Source of the DNA: Vibrio penaeicida
GTDB taxonomy: Bacteria; Pseudomonadota; Gammaproteobacteria; Enterobacterales; Vibrionaceae
Assembly (NCBI RefSeq): GCF_030689305.1
Contig: NZ_JAUYVM010000007.1
Span: 1-64,000, forward strand
DNA: 64,000 nt
Direction of reading: 5' to 3'
Shown here: positions 9,473 through 19,503 of the stretch, piece by piece
How the letters are laid out: every line of letters starts with the position of its first letter
Numbering within the stretch: the stretch's first letter is position 1
Translations under genes and position numbers: made by a program
Notes under the pieces: generated by a model
The model's input: the letters and a program-made list of their open reading frames with translations, nothing else
Databases searched by the model: none
What the model was told of the DNA's origin: nothing

Positions 9473-10303
9473 ATGCACTTTCATTTTTCTAAAATGCACG
9501 GATTGGGTAACGACTTCATGGTTGTGGACTGCATTACCCAAAATGTGTTTTTCTCTCCGGATTTGATCCGCCGATTGGCGGATCGTTATACCGGAATTGG
9601 GTTCGATCAGCTGCTGGTGGTTGAAGCGCCTTACGATCCAGAAACCGACTTCCATTACCGTATTTTCAATGCGGATGGTAGCGAAGTGGAGCAATGTGGT
9701 AATGGCGCGCGTTGTTTTGCTCGTTTTGTCAGAATGAAAGGCTTAACCAATAAACACGCGATAGGCGTCAGCACCAAGAAAGGCAAAATGGTGCTCAATA
9801 TTGAAGATGGCGATCAGGTTACGGTCAATATGGGCGAACCTGTTTTTGAACCGTCTAAAATTCCATTTAAAGCCAAGCAAAAAGAGAAAACCTACATTCT
9901 GCGTGCTGATGACCAAACCCTATTTTGTGGCGCCGTCAGCATGGGTAATCCCCATGTGGTTACCGTCGTTGATGATATATCCAAGGCAGATGTCGATAAT
10001 TTAGGGCCCCTTCTGGAATCACATGAACGCTTCCCGGAGCGAGTAAATGCTGGCTTTATGCAGGTTGTATCTCGCAATGAAGTCAATTTGCGAGTGTACG
10101 AACGCGGAGCAGGGGAAACTCAGGCTTGTGGAAGTGGTGCTTGTGGGGCTGTTGCCGTTGGTATTGTGCAGGGCTTACTTGATGAAGAAGTCACCGTACA
10201 TTTACCTGGAGGCGATTTAAAAATTCGCTGGCAGGGACCTGGCAAGCCACTCTATATGACTGGACCAGCAACCCACGTGTTTGACGGTCAATTAAGCTGT
10301 TAG
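9473..10303 (+). CDS. dapF: diaminopimelate epimerase
   Basis: 276 residues. Interconverts LL- and meso-diaminopimelate for lysine and peptidoglycan synthesis. Both catalytic cysteines are present: C75 in CGNGARC and the second in the ACGSGAC motif near residue 219. N-terminus [15 protein letters not shown] is canonical. Lies between lysA and the DUF484 gene in the xerC operon. Confidence 0.98.
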   Translation: MHFHFSKMHGLGNDFMVVDCITQNVFFSPDLIRRLADRYTGIGFDQLLVVEAPYDPETDFHYRIFNADGSEVEQCGNGARCFARFVRMKGLTNKHAIGVSTKKGKMVLNIEDGDQVTVNMGEPVFEPSKIPFKAKQKEKTYILRADDQTLFCGAVSMGNPHVVTVVDDISKADVDNLGPLLESHERFPERVNAGFMQVVSRNEVNLRVYERGAGETQACGSGACGAVAVGIVQGLLDEEVTVHLPGGDLKIRWQGPGKPLYMTGPATHVFDGQLSC

Positions 10304-10339
10304 GGTTTACAGAGCCCAATGTTCTAAAAAGGAAACGTT

Positions 10340-11044
10340 TTGTCTTATCCAGAAGCGGATGCACTCACGGCTGAAATTGTTGCCGAATATCTGCAAGATA
10401 ACCCTGATTTTTTCCAGCACCGTTCTGAGCTGGTTGGTCGCTTATCGATTCCACACCAACAACAAGGTGCGGTTTCATTGGTCGAAGTTCAGTTGAATCG
10501 TCATCGTCAACGCATTGAAGAATTGGAAGAAGAAATCACTCAGCTTATGTCACTTGCGGCAAACAATGATCGCACGTTTCATGAGTTTATGGATTTGCAG
10601 CAACAGGTGCTTAATTGTGACAACTTGACTCAAGTTGCGCATTGCATTGAGCAAAAATCCAAAGAGTTAGGTTTGAAGGGCTGGATGAAAATCTTTGAAT
10701 GCCCAGATAAGAACCATCATTTGGAACAAGAGCAGTACCAGCGTTTTGCGACGAATCACTTTAATGGGAAAGACGCCTTTTTGGGACGCATGAAGCAGAC
10801 GGATCGTGCATTGCTGTTTTCCGATGATTCTGTCCCAGAGCTCGGTTCATTTGCAGTCTTGCCTATAATCAGAAAGAAGCCGTTGGGAATCATTGCTTTT
10901 TCCAGTGACGACGGCGGTCATTTTCAACCGAACATGGACACCTTGTTTTTACGTCATTTGACGCTGGTGGTTAGCCATTTGGTGGAAAACCTTTCATGGC
11001 AGTCTGATGAGAAAACCCATGTCCAACGCACCTCTTCCCAGTGA
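10340..11044 (+). CDS. DUF484 family protein (YigA-like)
   Basis: 234 residues. N-terminal helical segment ([12 protein letters not shown], about 14-25), a Glu-rich coiled coil (about 50-75) and a GAF-like C-terminal domain. The function is unknown; the gene sits between dapF and xerC in many gammaproteobacteria. The start is TTG with GGAAACG at 10331-10337. Its 3' end overlaps xerC, implying translational coupling with the recombinase. Confidence 0.9.
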   Translation: MSYPEADALTAEIVAEYLQDNPDFFQHRSELVGRLSIPHQQQGAVSLVEVQLNRHRQRIEELEEEITQLMSLAANNDRTFHEFMDLQQQVLNCDNLTQVAHCIEQKSKELGLKGWMKIFECPDKNHHLEQEQYQRFATNHFNGKDAFLGRMKQTDRALLFSDDSVPELGSFAVLPIIRKKPLGIIAFSSDDGGHFQPNMDTLFLRHLTLVVSHLVENLSWQSDEKTHVQRTSSQ

Positions 11045-11954
11045 TATTCAAAAGCCTCTCGATCGTTTCTTTGAATTTTTAAGAAGCGAGCGAGGGCTTA
11101 GCCTCCACACGCAGCGTAATTACAAACTTCAACTTCATAGTATGGCCGAACATCTTGTTTCTTTGGGACTAAACAATTGGTCTCAAGTCGATGCAGCTTG
11201 GGTTCGCCAGTTAGCCAGTAAAGGCATGCGAGATGGCATGAAAGCCAGCAGCATCGCAACTCGATTATCTTCACTCCGTTCGTTCTTTGATTTCTTAATA
11301 TTACGGGGTGAGATGCAAGCAAACCCCGCAAAGGGAGTGTCTGCTCCACGCAAGCAGCGCCCATTGCCGAAGAACTTAGATGTGGATGAAGTTGGTCAGC
11401 TACTCGAAGTGGATGAGAACGATCCGCTGTCGGTTCGTGATCGTGCCATGATGGAGCTTATGTATGGTGCCGGTTTGCGTTTAGCTGAATTGGTGAGTAT
11501 TGATGTTAAACATATATCGATGTCCAAAGGGGAGCTACGCGTTGTCGGTAAAGGCGACAAAGAACGTAAAGTGCCTTTTTCTGGTATGGCGAAAGAGTGG
11601 GTAAAAAACTGGCTCAAAATGCGAGGAGAACTGGCATCCCCCGATGAACCCGCGCTATTTGTATCGAAACTGGGCGTACGGATTTCTCATCGCAACGTGC
11701 AAAAGCGGATGGCAGAGTGGGGGCAAAAGCAATCTGTCGCGAGTCATATCAGTCCACACAAACTCAGACACTCTTTTGCTACCCATATGCTGGAATCCAG
11801 TGGTAATTTACGTGCGGTGCAAGAGCTGCTTGGGCACGAAAACATCTCTACCACCCAAATATATACTCACCTTGATTTTCAGCACTTGGCAACGGCTTAT
11901 GATAAGGCGCACCCAAGAGCACGTAAGAAAGACTCGAGCAATAAGGACGACTGA
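11019..11954 (+). CDS. xerC: site-specific tyrosine recombinase XerC
   Basis: About 311 residues from the ATG of MSNAPLPSD; an ATG four codons earlier (11007) is possible. The N-terminal SAM-like core-binding domain is followed by the catalytic domain with R (GAGLRLAEL), HxxR ([10 protein letters not shown]), H (LGHENIS) and nucleophile Y (QIYTH). With XerD it resolves chromosome dimers at dif; vibriophages such as CTX exploit the same system. Overlaps DUF484 and ends one base into yigB. Confidence 0.96.
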   Translation: MSNAPLPSDIQKPLDRFFEFLRSERGLSLHTQRNYKLQLHSMAEHLVSLGLNNWSQVDAAWVRQLASKGMRDGMKASSIATRLSSLRSFFDFLILRGEMQANPAKGVSAPRKQRPLPKNLDVDEVGQLLEVDENDPLSVRDRAMMELMYGAGLRLAELVSIDVKHISMSKGELRVVGKGDKERKVPFSGMAKEWVKNWLKMRGELASPDEPALFVSKLGVRISHRNVQKRMAEWGQKQSVASHISPHKLRHSFATHMLESSGNLRAVQELLGHENISTTQIYTHLDFQHLATAYDKAHPRARKKDSSNKDD

Positions 11955-12667
11955 TGCGCCTTTACCGTAGTATTCCCACCATTAAAGCCATGACATTTGA
12001 TTTGGACGATACTCTATACGACAACAGACCAGTAATACTGAGGTTGGAGTCAGAAGTCTATCAATGGATTGCACGCCATTACCCTAAATGTAAATTGATA
12101 ACCAAAGACGACTGGCTAACGTTTAAGTATCTTGCCAGAGTCAACAGTCCAAACTTGGCGAGTGATGTGACGTTGCTTCGCCGAGCGCAGTTAGCGTTGG
12201 GTTTGGCGCATGTTGGGTATGACGAAGCGGATATCCCCGACATCATCGATCAAATCATGGAACAGGTGCTTTATTGGCGGCATCAGATAGACATTCCAGA
12301 CGAAACACACCAAGTCCTAAGTCAGTTATCCAAACGTATGCCTCTGGTCGCGATTACCAATGGTAATGTTTACCCTGAAAGAATAGGGTTAGATCAGTAT
12401 TTTTCACAGGTACTGAAAGCAGGCCCAGACGGCGAAGCAAAACCGCATCGCGAGATGTTCGATAAAGCGGTGTCGTTTTTAGGTTTGAAGCCCAGTGAAA
12501 TATTGCATGTAGGTGATCATCCCGTGAGTGATGTTTTGGGTGCAAAAGAAAATGGATTTGTCGCATGTTGGTTCAATGATCAGGCGTGCAACACCATAAC
12601 TTCAAAGAAAATGCGTGTACTCCCCGATATTGAAGTGACCCGATTGAGCTATTTACTCAATATATAG
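11954..12667 (+). CDS. yigB: HAD phosphatase YigB (ribityl-aminouracil phosphate phosphatase)
   Basis: 237 residues. HAD motif I FDLDDTLYDN near residues 15-24, motif II ITNG and motif IV VGDHPVSDVLGA are intact. E. coli YigB dephosphorylates 5-amino-6-(5-phosphoribitylamino)uracil in riboflavin synthesis and also hydrolyses other phosphates. The start overlaps the xerC stop, completing the lptM-lysA-dapF-DUF484-xerC-yigB operon. Confidence 0.92.
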   Translation: MRLYRSIPTIKAMTFDLDDTLYDNRPVILRLESEVYQWIARHYPKCKLITKDDWLTFKYLARVNSPNLASDVTLLRRAQLALGLAHVGYDEADIPDIIDQIMEQVLYWRHQIDIPDETHQVLSQLSKRMPLVAITNGNVYPERIGLDQYFSQVLKAGPDGEAKPHREMFDKAVSFLGLKPSEILHVGDHPVSDVLGAKENGFVACWFNDQACNTITSKKMRVLPDIEVTRLSYLLNI

Positions 12668-12691
12668 TGGTATCACTTGCATAGATGGATT

Positions 12692-12707
12692 GTAAGTGCA
12701 CACTTAC
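12692..12707. promoter_or_regulatory. palindrome between yigB and the FIST gene
   Basis: GTAAGTG-CA-CACTTAC, 7-bp perfect arms, 178 bases before the FIST-GGDEF-EAL start. There is no T run, so a protein-binding site is more likely than a terminator. Confidence 0.35.
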
Positions 12708-12884
12708 GCTATAGTTATTGTTTTGTTGTACTTGCCTTTCACTTGGTCGCAAAAAAATTGGAGCGTTATCACTAAAAACTGAAATATTATTAGCTAATTG
12801 ATAAAAAGTTGATCCGATGCGTGTTTTCTAGAGGAATGCTAACGTTATAGTGGCAAAAATCACGTTCTGTTAATAATTTGTAAT

Positions 12885-15413
12885 ATGCAATGTCACTCGA
12901 TTTTGGCTCAAGATCTCAGTCAGCTACAGGCTGAGGTATTAAGCTACTCGCCAGACCCAAACGCAAACCATCTAATACAAATCTTTTCTACGCAATCCCC
13001 TGAGCTTGTTGTTGAATATAGCCGACTGATGAAACAGCGTTTTCCGCACAGTACTATTCTGGGTCAAAGCACCAGTCATTGCATTAAAGATGGGAGTATC
13101 ATTAACCTCGGCACATTGGTTGTGATCACCGAACTAGCCGAAACACGTTTGACATCTTGTCTGGTGCAGTACACCGGAAATGCTCAGCAAGATGGTGAAG
13201 AGCTTATCGAGCATTTGAATGTAAGCGAAGAGACCAAAGCAGTCATCTGCTTTGCAGAGCAAGTTAATGATCAAGACACCCTACTTTTTGGCTCTCAAGA
13301 TTATCAGGTGTTTGGTGCATTTAATGAACTGACATTTGAGTTACCTGTTGCAGGTGGTTTGTCGCAGCCTAATTTGTTTGGGCGTTGGGTGTTATGGAAC
13401 GACCAAATTCATCGACAAGCATGCGTTGCTGTTGCCCTTCATAACCCTAAGCTTCAAGTTTGGCGTGGCTGTTACGCTGAATGGAATCCAATTGGTCGAA
13501 AATTTCGAGTGTCTTCTGCCAAGAACGGCGCACTTTACGAATTAGATGGTATTCCAGTTCAACAAATCTATGACCGATATCTAGCCGATGGCAACCCAGT
13601 TCCTTTCGAACAGCTTTATGATTTCCCATTAATGAAAGGCGAAGCGAGTCAGCAAAAAGTGCAAATGCCTGTTCGACAGCTGGATGATGGGGCAATAGAG
13701 TTTGATACTCAGTGGCGTGTAGGAGATGAAGTTCGATTCTGCTACAACCACCCTTCACTTACCGAAGAGCAGGTTCGAGTCGGTGCGCGCCAGCTCGATG
13801 TGCACAAACCAGAAAGCCTGTTTATCTACAACTGTTCATCGAGACTGGAATTCGTGGATGGGTTCGATGAAATAAGCCCATTTGCATCGGTTGCAAAAGT
13901 CAGTGGCGTGTATTGTTTGGGTGAGTTGTACCGCGATGTTAACCATCAAACCATTATGCATCATAGTTTGACGTATTTAGCCATGCGTGAACATGAAGTC
14001 GTCACTCAAAAAGACACCATCCAGCAAGATCGCTTTCAACATCAAATGTCGCCTTTGTTTTCCTTGATACGTAATGCCATCGCCGATGTCGATGATATGC
14101 AGGAAAACATGGAGCACGAACTATTGGTGCAAGCACACCGGCTAACAGAGAGTTACCGCCACGACAGACGAACAGGTTTACCTAATCGTTCTGTATTGAA
14201 AGAACGATTGGCGTCGATCAAAACAAATGAACACCTTCTAACGATAAAACTCGCCAACTTTAGCCAAGTGAATGAAAAATACGGATATAAGGTAGGTGAC
14301 CAGCTACTCGGTGATCTTAGCCAATACTTCAAAGAACAACTTTGGCAACGATTTGGCGGAGATTCTGAACTGTACAGCATAGGCGTAGGCGAATGGGCTG
14401 CAGTTTTTTCATCTCACCATACAGGGCTGTATATTCGCCACTTATTTACCGAGCTGGTGGACGAGATAGAACATGTGAATTTTGAACCTTTTGGGTTGCC
14501 GGAATTGGATTGTTTATCGGTTTCGATATGTGGAGGTTTGGTCAGTCGCCGTGATTTTCCGCAAGCAAGAGTCGAAGAGCTTTTGATTAAATCGATTGAA
14601 GCTCGTCGCCATGGTATGAAAAACAATCGACACATGTGTAACGCAAAGTTACTTGAGAAAGAAGAAGAAAACCGACAAGAACAATTGAATTGGCTATCGT
14701 CGGTGAGTCGAGCGGTATTGAATCATAAGGTCGTTGTCTATTCTCAACCCATATTTGCCGCCCATAGCCACAAGAAAGTATCTGAAGAGTGTTTGGTTCG
14801 AATTCAAGAAGGCAACCAAATCATTCCCCCGGGGAAATTTCTCCCTATTATTGAGGGGACGCACATATACACCCGACTCAGCCGGCAAATGCTAACGAGT
14901 GTCTTTGAGTTGATGTCTCATCGTGAAGAGTCGTTCTCCATCAATCTGTCTCCACAGGATTTGATGAGTGACAAAACTCTGTATTTGCTGGAAAGCGCTT
15001 TGCAGAAAATGGTGAACCCAGCACGAGTTGGAATAGAGGTTTTAGAAACCGAACAAATCAAAGACTACAGCCGAATGAGAGAAGTGTGTAATCACTTCAA
15101 GCAGCTCGGCGCAAAGATTGTTGTTGATGACTTTGGCTCCGGTTATTCAAATATTGATGAAATCATCAAACTCGAACCCGATACCATTAAATTGGATGGC
15201 AGTATCATTCGAAATATTGATAAAGACCGAAGGCAGCGTCAAATCGCCATGCAGCTAGTCCAGCTTTGCCATGTGTTTGAAGCCAAAACAGTTGCTGAGT
15301 TCGTGCACAACGAGCAGGTCTGCCGCGTGGCGGAAGACCTAGGAGTCGATTACTTGCAAGGGTTTTATTTGGCCGAGCCCTCTCCTTTGTTATCCAAAGC
15401 TAAGGTTTGTTAG
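12885..15413 (+). CDS. FIST sensor - degenerate GGDEF - EAL protein
   Basis: 842 residues. An N-terminal FIST domain (about 30-220) and FIST C domain (about 225-370), a predicted small-ligand sensor, are joined by a helical linker (about 385-425) to a GGDEF domain (about 430-585) whose signature is VGEWA, so cyclase activity is unlikely. The EAL domain (about 595-840) keeps E (ECLVR), N (INLSPQD), E (EVLETEQ), DD (VDDFGSG), K (KLDGS), E (VAEFVH) and Q (LQGF), so it is probably an active c-di-GMP phosphodiesterase. No membrane segments. No good Shine-Dalgarno precedes the ATG. Confidence 0.9.
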   Translation: MQCHSILAQDLSQLQAEVLSYSPDPNANHLIQIFSTQSPELVVEYSRLMKQRFPHSTILGQSTSHCIKDGSIINLGTLVVITELAETRLTSCLVQYTGNAQQDGEELIEHLNVSEETKAVICFAEQVNDQDTLLFGSQDYQVFGAFNELTFELPVAGGLSQPNLFGRWVLWNDQIHRQACVAVALHNPKLQVWRGCYAEWNPIGRKFRVSSAKNGALYELDGIPVQQIYDRYLADGNPVPFEQLYDFPLMKGEASQQKVQMPVRQLDDGAIEFDTQWRVGDEVRFCYNHPSLTEEQVRVGARQLDVHKPESLFIYNCSSRLEFVDGFDEISPFASVAKVSGVYCLGELYRDVNHQTIMHHSLTYLAMREHEVVTQKDTIQQDRFQHQMSPLFSLIRNAIADVDDMQENMEHELLVQAHRLTESYRHDRRTGLPNRSVLKERLASIKTNEHLLTIKLANFSQVNEKYGYKVGDQLLGDLSQYFKEQLWQRFGGDSELYSIGVGEWAAVFSSHHTGLYIRHLFTELVDEIEHVNFEPFGLPELDCLSVSICGGLVSRRDFPQARVEELLIKSIEARRHGMKNNRHMCNAKLLEKEEENRQEQLNWLSSVSRAVLNHKVVVYSQPIFAAHSHKKVSEECLVRIQEGNQIIPPGKFLPIIEGTHIYTRLSRQMLTSVFELMSHREESFSINLSPQDLMSDKTLYLLESALQKMVNPARVGIEVLETEQIKDYSRMREVCNHFKQLGAKIVVDDFGSGYSNIDEIIKLEPDTIKLDGSIIRNIDKDRRQRQIAMQLVQLCHVFEAKTVAEFVHNEQVCRVAEDLGVDYLQGFYLAEPSPLLSKAKVC

Positions 15414-16819
15414 CGAAGGAGCCACTTACGCACTAGCTGGTGGATGCTGCGAAACGGTGGGTGGATCATTCGAGTTGGGTACAGTTTTTTTCGAGCCACG
15501 ACAGTGCGCTGGTTGCTGAACGTCAGGAACCCTTCTTTTCCGTGATAGCTGCCCATTCCTGATGTTCCTACGCCGCCAAACGGTGCGTCTTCAGCCACCA
15601 CTTGCAATATGGTGTCGTTCACACACGCACCACCTGATTGTGTTTTTTCCAACACTTTACTGACGCTGTTTTTATCGTGGGAAAAGACATAAAGCGCCAA
15701 CGGCTTTGGTCTTTGATTTACGTATTGAATGGCGTCATCAAGAGATTTATACGCCACAATTGGCAAGACTGGGCCGAAGATCTCGTTTTGCATCAATTGG
15801 CTGTCTTCCGGTGCGTCCATCACCAACTGAGTGACCATTTTCCGTTGATTACTGTCTACCGAGTATTTGTTGGCGGGTTCAATCCATGCTCCACCTTGCT
15901 CTGCTTCGTCGAGCCATGATTGCAATCGGTCGAAATGCGCTTGGCTGATGATGCTGGTGTAGCTTTCGCAATTCACACCAGAGGGATACAGGTAACCAAA
16001 GTGATGTTTATAAGCAAAGACAAACTCTTTCGCCTTACCTTCTGGAATCATGACGTAATCGGGTGACACGCAAATCTGACCAGAGTTGAGCGTTTTGCCA
16101 TAGACTAATCGCTCAACCGCGTCGTTCATGTCCATGTCTGGAGCGACGATGACTGGGCTCTTTCCGCCCAACTCTAAGGTGACTGGCGTTAAGTTTGACG
16201 CCGCGGACTGCATGACTTTTCGTCCTACTTCTGTGGATCCGGTGAACAGTAGGTGGTCAAAGGGCAAAGAAGAAAATTGCGCGGCGATGGTCGCATCCCC
16301 TTCCACGATGTGAACGAGTTCCGACGAAAACACGCTTTTAAGCAGCTTAATCAAGACTTGGTTGGTTCTGGGGGTAAACTCGCTCACTTTTATCATGACT
16401 CGATTGCCCGCCGCCAACGCAGTAATCAATGGACCTATCGACATAAACACAGGAAAGTTCCATGGCGCAATCACCCCGATGACGCCTAAAGGCTGGGGGT
16501 GAACTCGGACGCTAGACAAAGCCAGTACTAATCCTGTTTTGCGCCTTTCTGGCTTCATCCAGCTTTTTAGATGCTTCAGCGAATATTTAATTTGCTGAAT
16601 GCACGGGAGGATATCGGTAAGTAGTGTTTCATAGTGATGCTTTGCACCAAAATCTTTTGCTGCCGCTTCACAGAGCGCGTCTTGATGATGAAGAAGCGCT
16701 TCTTTTAGTGCTGTGAGTCGTTGCTTTCGTTCACTCAAACTCGGATGCTTTTCACCTTCAAACGCCAATTTTTGTCGGTGAAATTGTGCAATCAACGGGT
16801 TGCTTTGATTATTGGTCAT
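15410..16819 (-). CDS. coniferyl-aldehyde-dehydrogenase-like NAD(P)-dependent aldehyde dehydrogenase
   Basis: 469 residues from the ATG of MTNNQSNP, which has AAAGGAAG upstream; the frame extends 16 codons further. Catalytic cysteine in NSGQICVSPDY, the general base in TLELGGKSP and the cofactor loop FTGSTEVG are visible. The long class-3-type C-terminus resembles CalB/coniferyl aldehyde dehydrogenases with broad fatty or aromatic aldehyde use. The start overlaps the end of the DTW gene by 11 bases. Its stop overlaps the stop region of the FIST gene. Confidence 0.9.
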   Translation of the reverse strand: MTNNQSNPLIAQFHRQKLAFEGEKHPSLSERKQRLTALKEALLHHQDALCEAAAKDFGAKHHYETLLTDILPCIQQIKYSLKHLKSWMKPERRKTGLVLALSSVRVHPQPLGVIGVIAPWNFPVFMSIGPLITALAAGNRVMIKVSEFTPRTNQVLIKLLKSVFSSELVHIVEGDATIAAQFSSLPFDHLLFTGSTEVGRKVMQSAASNLTPVTLELGGKSPVIVAPDMDMNDAVERLVYGKTLNSGQICVSPDYVMIPEGKAKEFVFAYKHHFGYLYPSGVNCESYTSIISQAHFDRLQSWLDEAEQGGAWIEPANKYSVDSNQRKMVTQLVMDAPEDSQLMQNEIFGPVLPIVAYKSLDDAIQYVNQRPKPLALYVFSHDKNSVSKVLEKTQSGGACVNDTILQVVAEDAPFGGVGTSGMGSYHGKEGFLTFSNQRTVVARKKLYPTRMIHPPFRSIHQLVRKWLLR

Positions 16820-17447
16820 GATTGCTTCCTTTCCATTGATGCCCACTTTTGTCGGCTTGATAGACATTTAGATAATGTTCAAAAAACTGTTGTAGCTGTT
16901 CACTACTATTATTGTTAGGCAATGTGGTGCGATGAGATAGAGATAATAAATGGATACCTACCTCCAGTGTGCAAAAATGCCCTGAAGTTTGATTTCTGCG
17001 AAGGGAATAACACGAATCTCCAGACATTTGAATATGCCAGTGAGGCAGTGCCTTAAGCCAATCGCTCCGGTTATACATTTTTTGTGCTTCCTGCCATGTG
17101 CCATCCAATACAATAAACACGATGCGCTTTGAACTATCCTGAATAGCGGTCGGCGTTAACAATCGGCTGTTGTCATTAGGAAACAGTAAAATGGGTTGAT
17201 GGCTTGGGCTTTCCAAAATAGCCGTCAACTCGGTAGGTATACTGGTACGGCTCCACTCAAATACTTGGCATTGTGCCAATGATTTACGCAGCCATTTACC
17301 TGTGTTGGTTTCACGTCGAGTTTCATTCGGGTGTGTCAGAAGCACTAAATCCCAATCTGCTACGAGACTAGGTAGGCTGTCACACACACAGTTAAATGTG
17401 AGACCGCAGCCGCGACAGCTTTCCATGATTTGCTTCTCCGCTGCCAT
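16809..17447 (-). CDS. DTW-domain tRNA-uridine aminocarboxypropyltransferase (TapT/YfiP-like)
   Basis: 212 residues from the ATG of MAAEKQ, which follows the lipoprotein stop by one base. The DTW core LDGTWQEAQKM (about 135-146) and an N-terminal cysteine cluster CRGCGLTFNCVC, likely a zinc site, are present. DTW proteins of this type transfer the 3-amino-3-carboxypropyl group of SAM to tRNA uridine (acp3U47). Translational coupling with both neighbours suggests one transcript, though the three functions look unrelated. Confidence 0.88.
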   Translation of the reverse strand: MAAEKQIMESCRGCGLTFNCVCDSLPSLVADWDLVLLTHPNETRRETNTGKWLRKSLAQCQVFEWSRTSIPTELTAILESPSHQPILLFPNDNSRLLTPTAIQDSSKRIVFIVLDGTWQEAQKMYNRSDWLKALPHWHIQMSGDSCYSLRRNQTSGHFCTLEVGIHLLSLSHRTTLPNNNSSEQLQQFFEHYLNVYQADKSGHQWKGSNHDQ

Positions 17448-17448
17448 G

Positions 17449-19002
17449 CTACATTTGTACTCCGCTTTGCGGCGCTTTTCCGTCAGCAAACTTTCCGTCA
17501 GCAAACAAGGTAACAACAGATTGAGAAGAAGACCAAAGCTCTGGAGCACTGCTCGGGTTTATTGGGTAACTGATACCATCGAAAGACAGCGTATGTGTGC
17601 TGGAACCTTGTGCGTTTTTAACGTTCATCTCTAGATCATGCCAACCCAGCTTGTTGTGTTGACTGACTTTGAAGGGCGCTTGTACTTGAGTCACTCTTGA
17701 ATGAAAGCGCCAACGACTACCTTTTTCTTCAAAAATTAAAAGAGTGCAACCGGCGTTATTACACCAATCAAGATAAGTGAGTAATTCTGGTTTTCCATCT
17801 TGGTTAAGATCGTACTTAAGCCAGCGGTATCGCGTGTTGGCTGGATCGGTTTTATGAAGCGTGAAATACTGACGAAGCGCCTGATCGACATTGGCATCAA
17901 ATTCAGAAGAAGATGAGATCGTGGCTTTTTTAAGCGGAGGATTAGGGGTATTGTCGGGCGCTGTCAGTTCACTGGTGTATGACTGACTGTCGGCAAACAG
18001 TTCCAATCCATTCCCTTGAATGGGGTACACCACACCATTCACTTTTTCTTTCACCGCTTTTAGGCTCGAACCTGAGCGTGTATAAATGCGCTCGGAAAGC
18101 AGAGGTTGGTTTTGGTAGTGTGTCATCGTCACTTTGATTTGATCAGGATTGAGCTGCTGCCAGTATCCTTTTTCTTGTGTGCTCGGATCGCCATTGCTGT
18201 AGTGGTAATGCGTATTGGCGCTGTGATCAGAGTTGAGCTCCAATTGCACTGAAAACCCTTGGCTCTTTGTACTGGTAGCGCGATAGCTTCCAAGCCAGTC
18301 GTGACTAGAATCACCATTAGAAAGTGCCCCACAGCCTAGATATTGGCTGTTTTTGGTCTTTAATGTCGCCGACCAACTGAATACATCCCCACTGCTGGTA
18401 TCAACACAATGTGCTCGAGTGAATACGAGATTACCGTTATCGAACTGGTAGGTGCGTTTTAGTGGCGAAATTTCTGTTTTTCTCACCGTATAGGATTGGC
18501 TCTCTTTACCTAATACAGCCAGTTGGATTTGGTCTTGCTCAAATGTGGCTTTCCAGAAAGGTTCGCTACCTGCGGCATAGGTGGAGTGTAATGGTGATGC
18601 ACAGCGCAACGGAGATTGTGCACTAACGTGATTAATGCCCGTTACGACGAAGCGCGCTGCAAAATCGGCGGCAAAGCCATCTTGAGGTGGCGGGGCTAAG
18701 TAGCCAATCATTTCACCATAAAGCGGTTGATATGGACGCTCTACTAATCCTTGAATACGTTGGAATGCTTCTGGTGTAATATCCAGCCAATATTGCTGTT
18801 TGCCGCCACATGGGGCTATGGTTCGGGTTTCATGCCCTAATACGACCTCACCATGTAACATAAACGTTTGTGGTACGATTTCTGGCTGATCAATGGTAAC
18901 GGGAACAGGCTTTTCAGGCTCGATTTCCGGTGCATTTGTCTGTGCACAGCCCTGTAATATCAGCACGCTACCGATGAAAGTCGAAAAAATCAGGGATTTC
19001 AT
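17449..19002 (-). CDS. three-domain outer-envelope lipoprotein (COG3650 / NlpE-like / acidic-loop domains)
   Basis: 517 residues from the ATG of MKSLIFS, with GAGG nine bases upstream. The lipobox LQGC places the acylated cysteine at C19. Region about 50-220 resembles COG3650 proteins (GSEPFWKATF motif). Region about 225-340 resembles the NlpE/HslJ-like small beta domain (DWLGSYRA). Region about 360-480 has a calcium-loop-like DLNQDGKPELL. The function is unknown; an envelope-stress or metal-sensing role would be speculative. First gene of a three-gene transcript. Confidence 0.8.
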   Translation of the reverse strand: MKSLIFSTFIGSVLILQGCAQTNAPEIEPEKPVPVTIDQPEIVPQTFMLHGEVVLGHETRTIAPCGGKQQYWLDITPEAFQRIQGLVERPYQPLYGEMIGYLAPPPQDGFAADFAARFVVTGINHVSAQSPLRCASPLHSTYAAGSEPFWKATFEQDQIQLAVLGKESQSYTVRKTEISPLKRTYQFDNGNLVFTRAHCVDTSSGDVFSWSATLKTKNSQYLGCGALSNGDSSHDWLGSYRATSTKSQGFSVQLELNSDHSANTHYHYSNGDPSTQEKGYWQQLNPDQIKVTMTHYQNQPLLSERIYTRSGSSLKAVKEKVNGVVYPIQGNGLELFADSQSYTSELTAPDNTPNPPLKKATISSSSEFDANVDQALRQYFTLHKTDPANTRYRWLKYDLNQDGKPELLTYLDWCNNAGCTLLIFEEKGSRWRFHSRVTQVQAPFKVSQHNKLGWHDLEMNVKNAQGSSTHTLSFDGISYPINPSSAPELWSSSQSVVTLFADGKFADGKAPQSGVQM

Positions 19003-19046
19003 TAAAATTAACCTCAAGCCAGCCTTCGAATTATGTGAGAGATATT

Positions 19047-19499
19047 ATGTCATATTGGTTATTTAAAACTGAACCAGATGAGTTTTCTATCGATACTCTA
19101 CGGGTGAAAAATGTATCGTGTTGGGAGGGAGTACGCAATTATCAAGCGCGTAACATGATGCGAGATGAGATAAAAGTCGGCGATTTGGTGTTTATCTACC
19201 ATTCATCTTGCAAACATATTGGAGTGGCTGGAATTGCGAAAGTGACGAAAGAAGCGTATCCCGACCATTTCCAGTTTGATGCAAAAAGCGACTACTTCGA
19301 CCCCAAGTCTGATCCCGATAACCCACGCTGGGTTATGGTGGACATCGAATTTGTTCGTAAACTCGATAGGCTGATTCCACTGGTTAAGCTTAAGTCTTTG
19401 CCCGAGTTGAGTGAATTACCTTTGGTTAAAAGAGGAAATCGCCTATCCATTATGCCAGTGTCTGAGCAAGAGTGGCAGACGATTCTGGATCAGGAGTAG
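19047..19499 (+). CDS. EVE-domain protein
   Basis: 150 residues from the ATG of MSYWLFKTEPDEFS; an ATG four codons upstream is less likely. The whole protein is one EVE domain (PUA-like fold): YWLFKTEP, CWEGVRNYQARN and the V-F-Y-HSS strand are the family landmarks. EVE domains read modified bases in DNA or RNA, but no restriction partner lies nearby, so a housekeeping role is more likely than defence here. Divergent from the lipoprotein operon. Confidence 0.9.
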   Translation: MSYWLFKTEPDEFSIDTLRVKNVSCWEGVRNYQARNMMRDEIKVGDLVFIYHSSCKHIGVAGIAKVTKEAYPDHFQFDAKSDYFDPKSDPDNPRWVMVDIEFVRKLDRLIPLVKLKSLPELSELPLVKRGNRLSIMPVSEQEWQTILDQE

Positions 19500-19503
19500 G
19501 GAG

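Noticed and set aside
11019..11954. XerC as an integron or phage integrase
   Set aside because: It sits in the conserved dapF-DUF484-xerC-yigB operon and has the XerC layout.
19047..19499. EVE-domain gene as part of a defence system
   Set aside because: No nuclease, methylase or restriction gene is adjacent; the neighbours are housekeeping genes.
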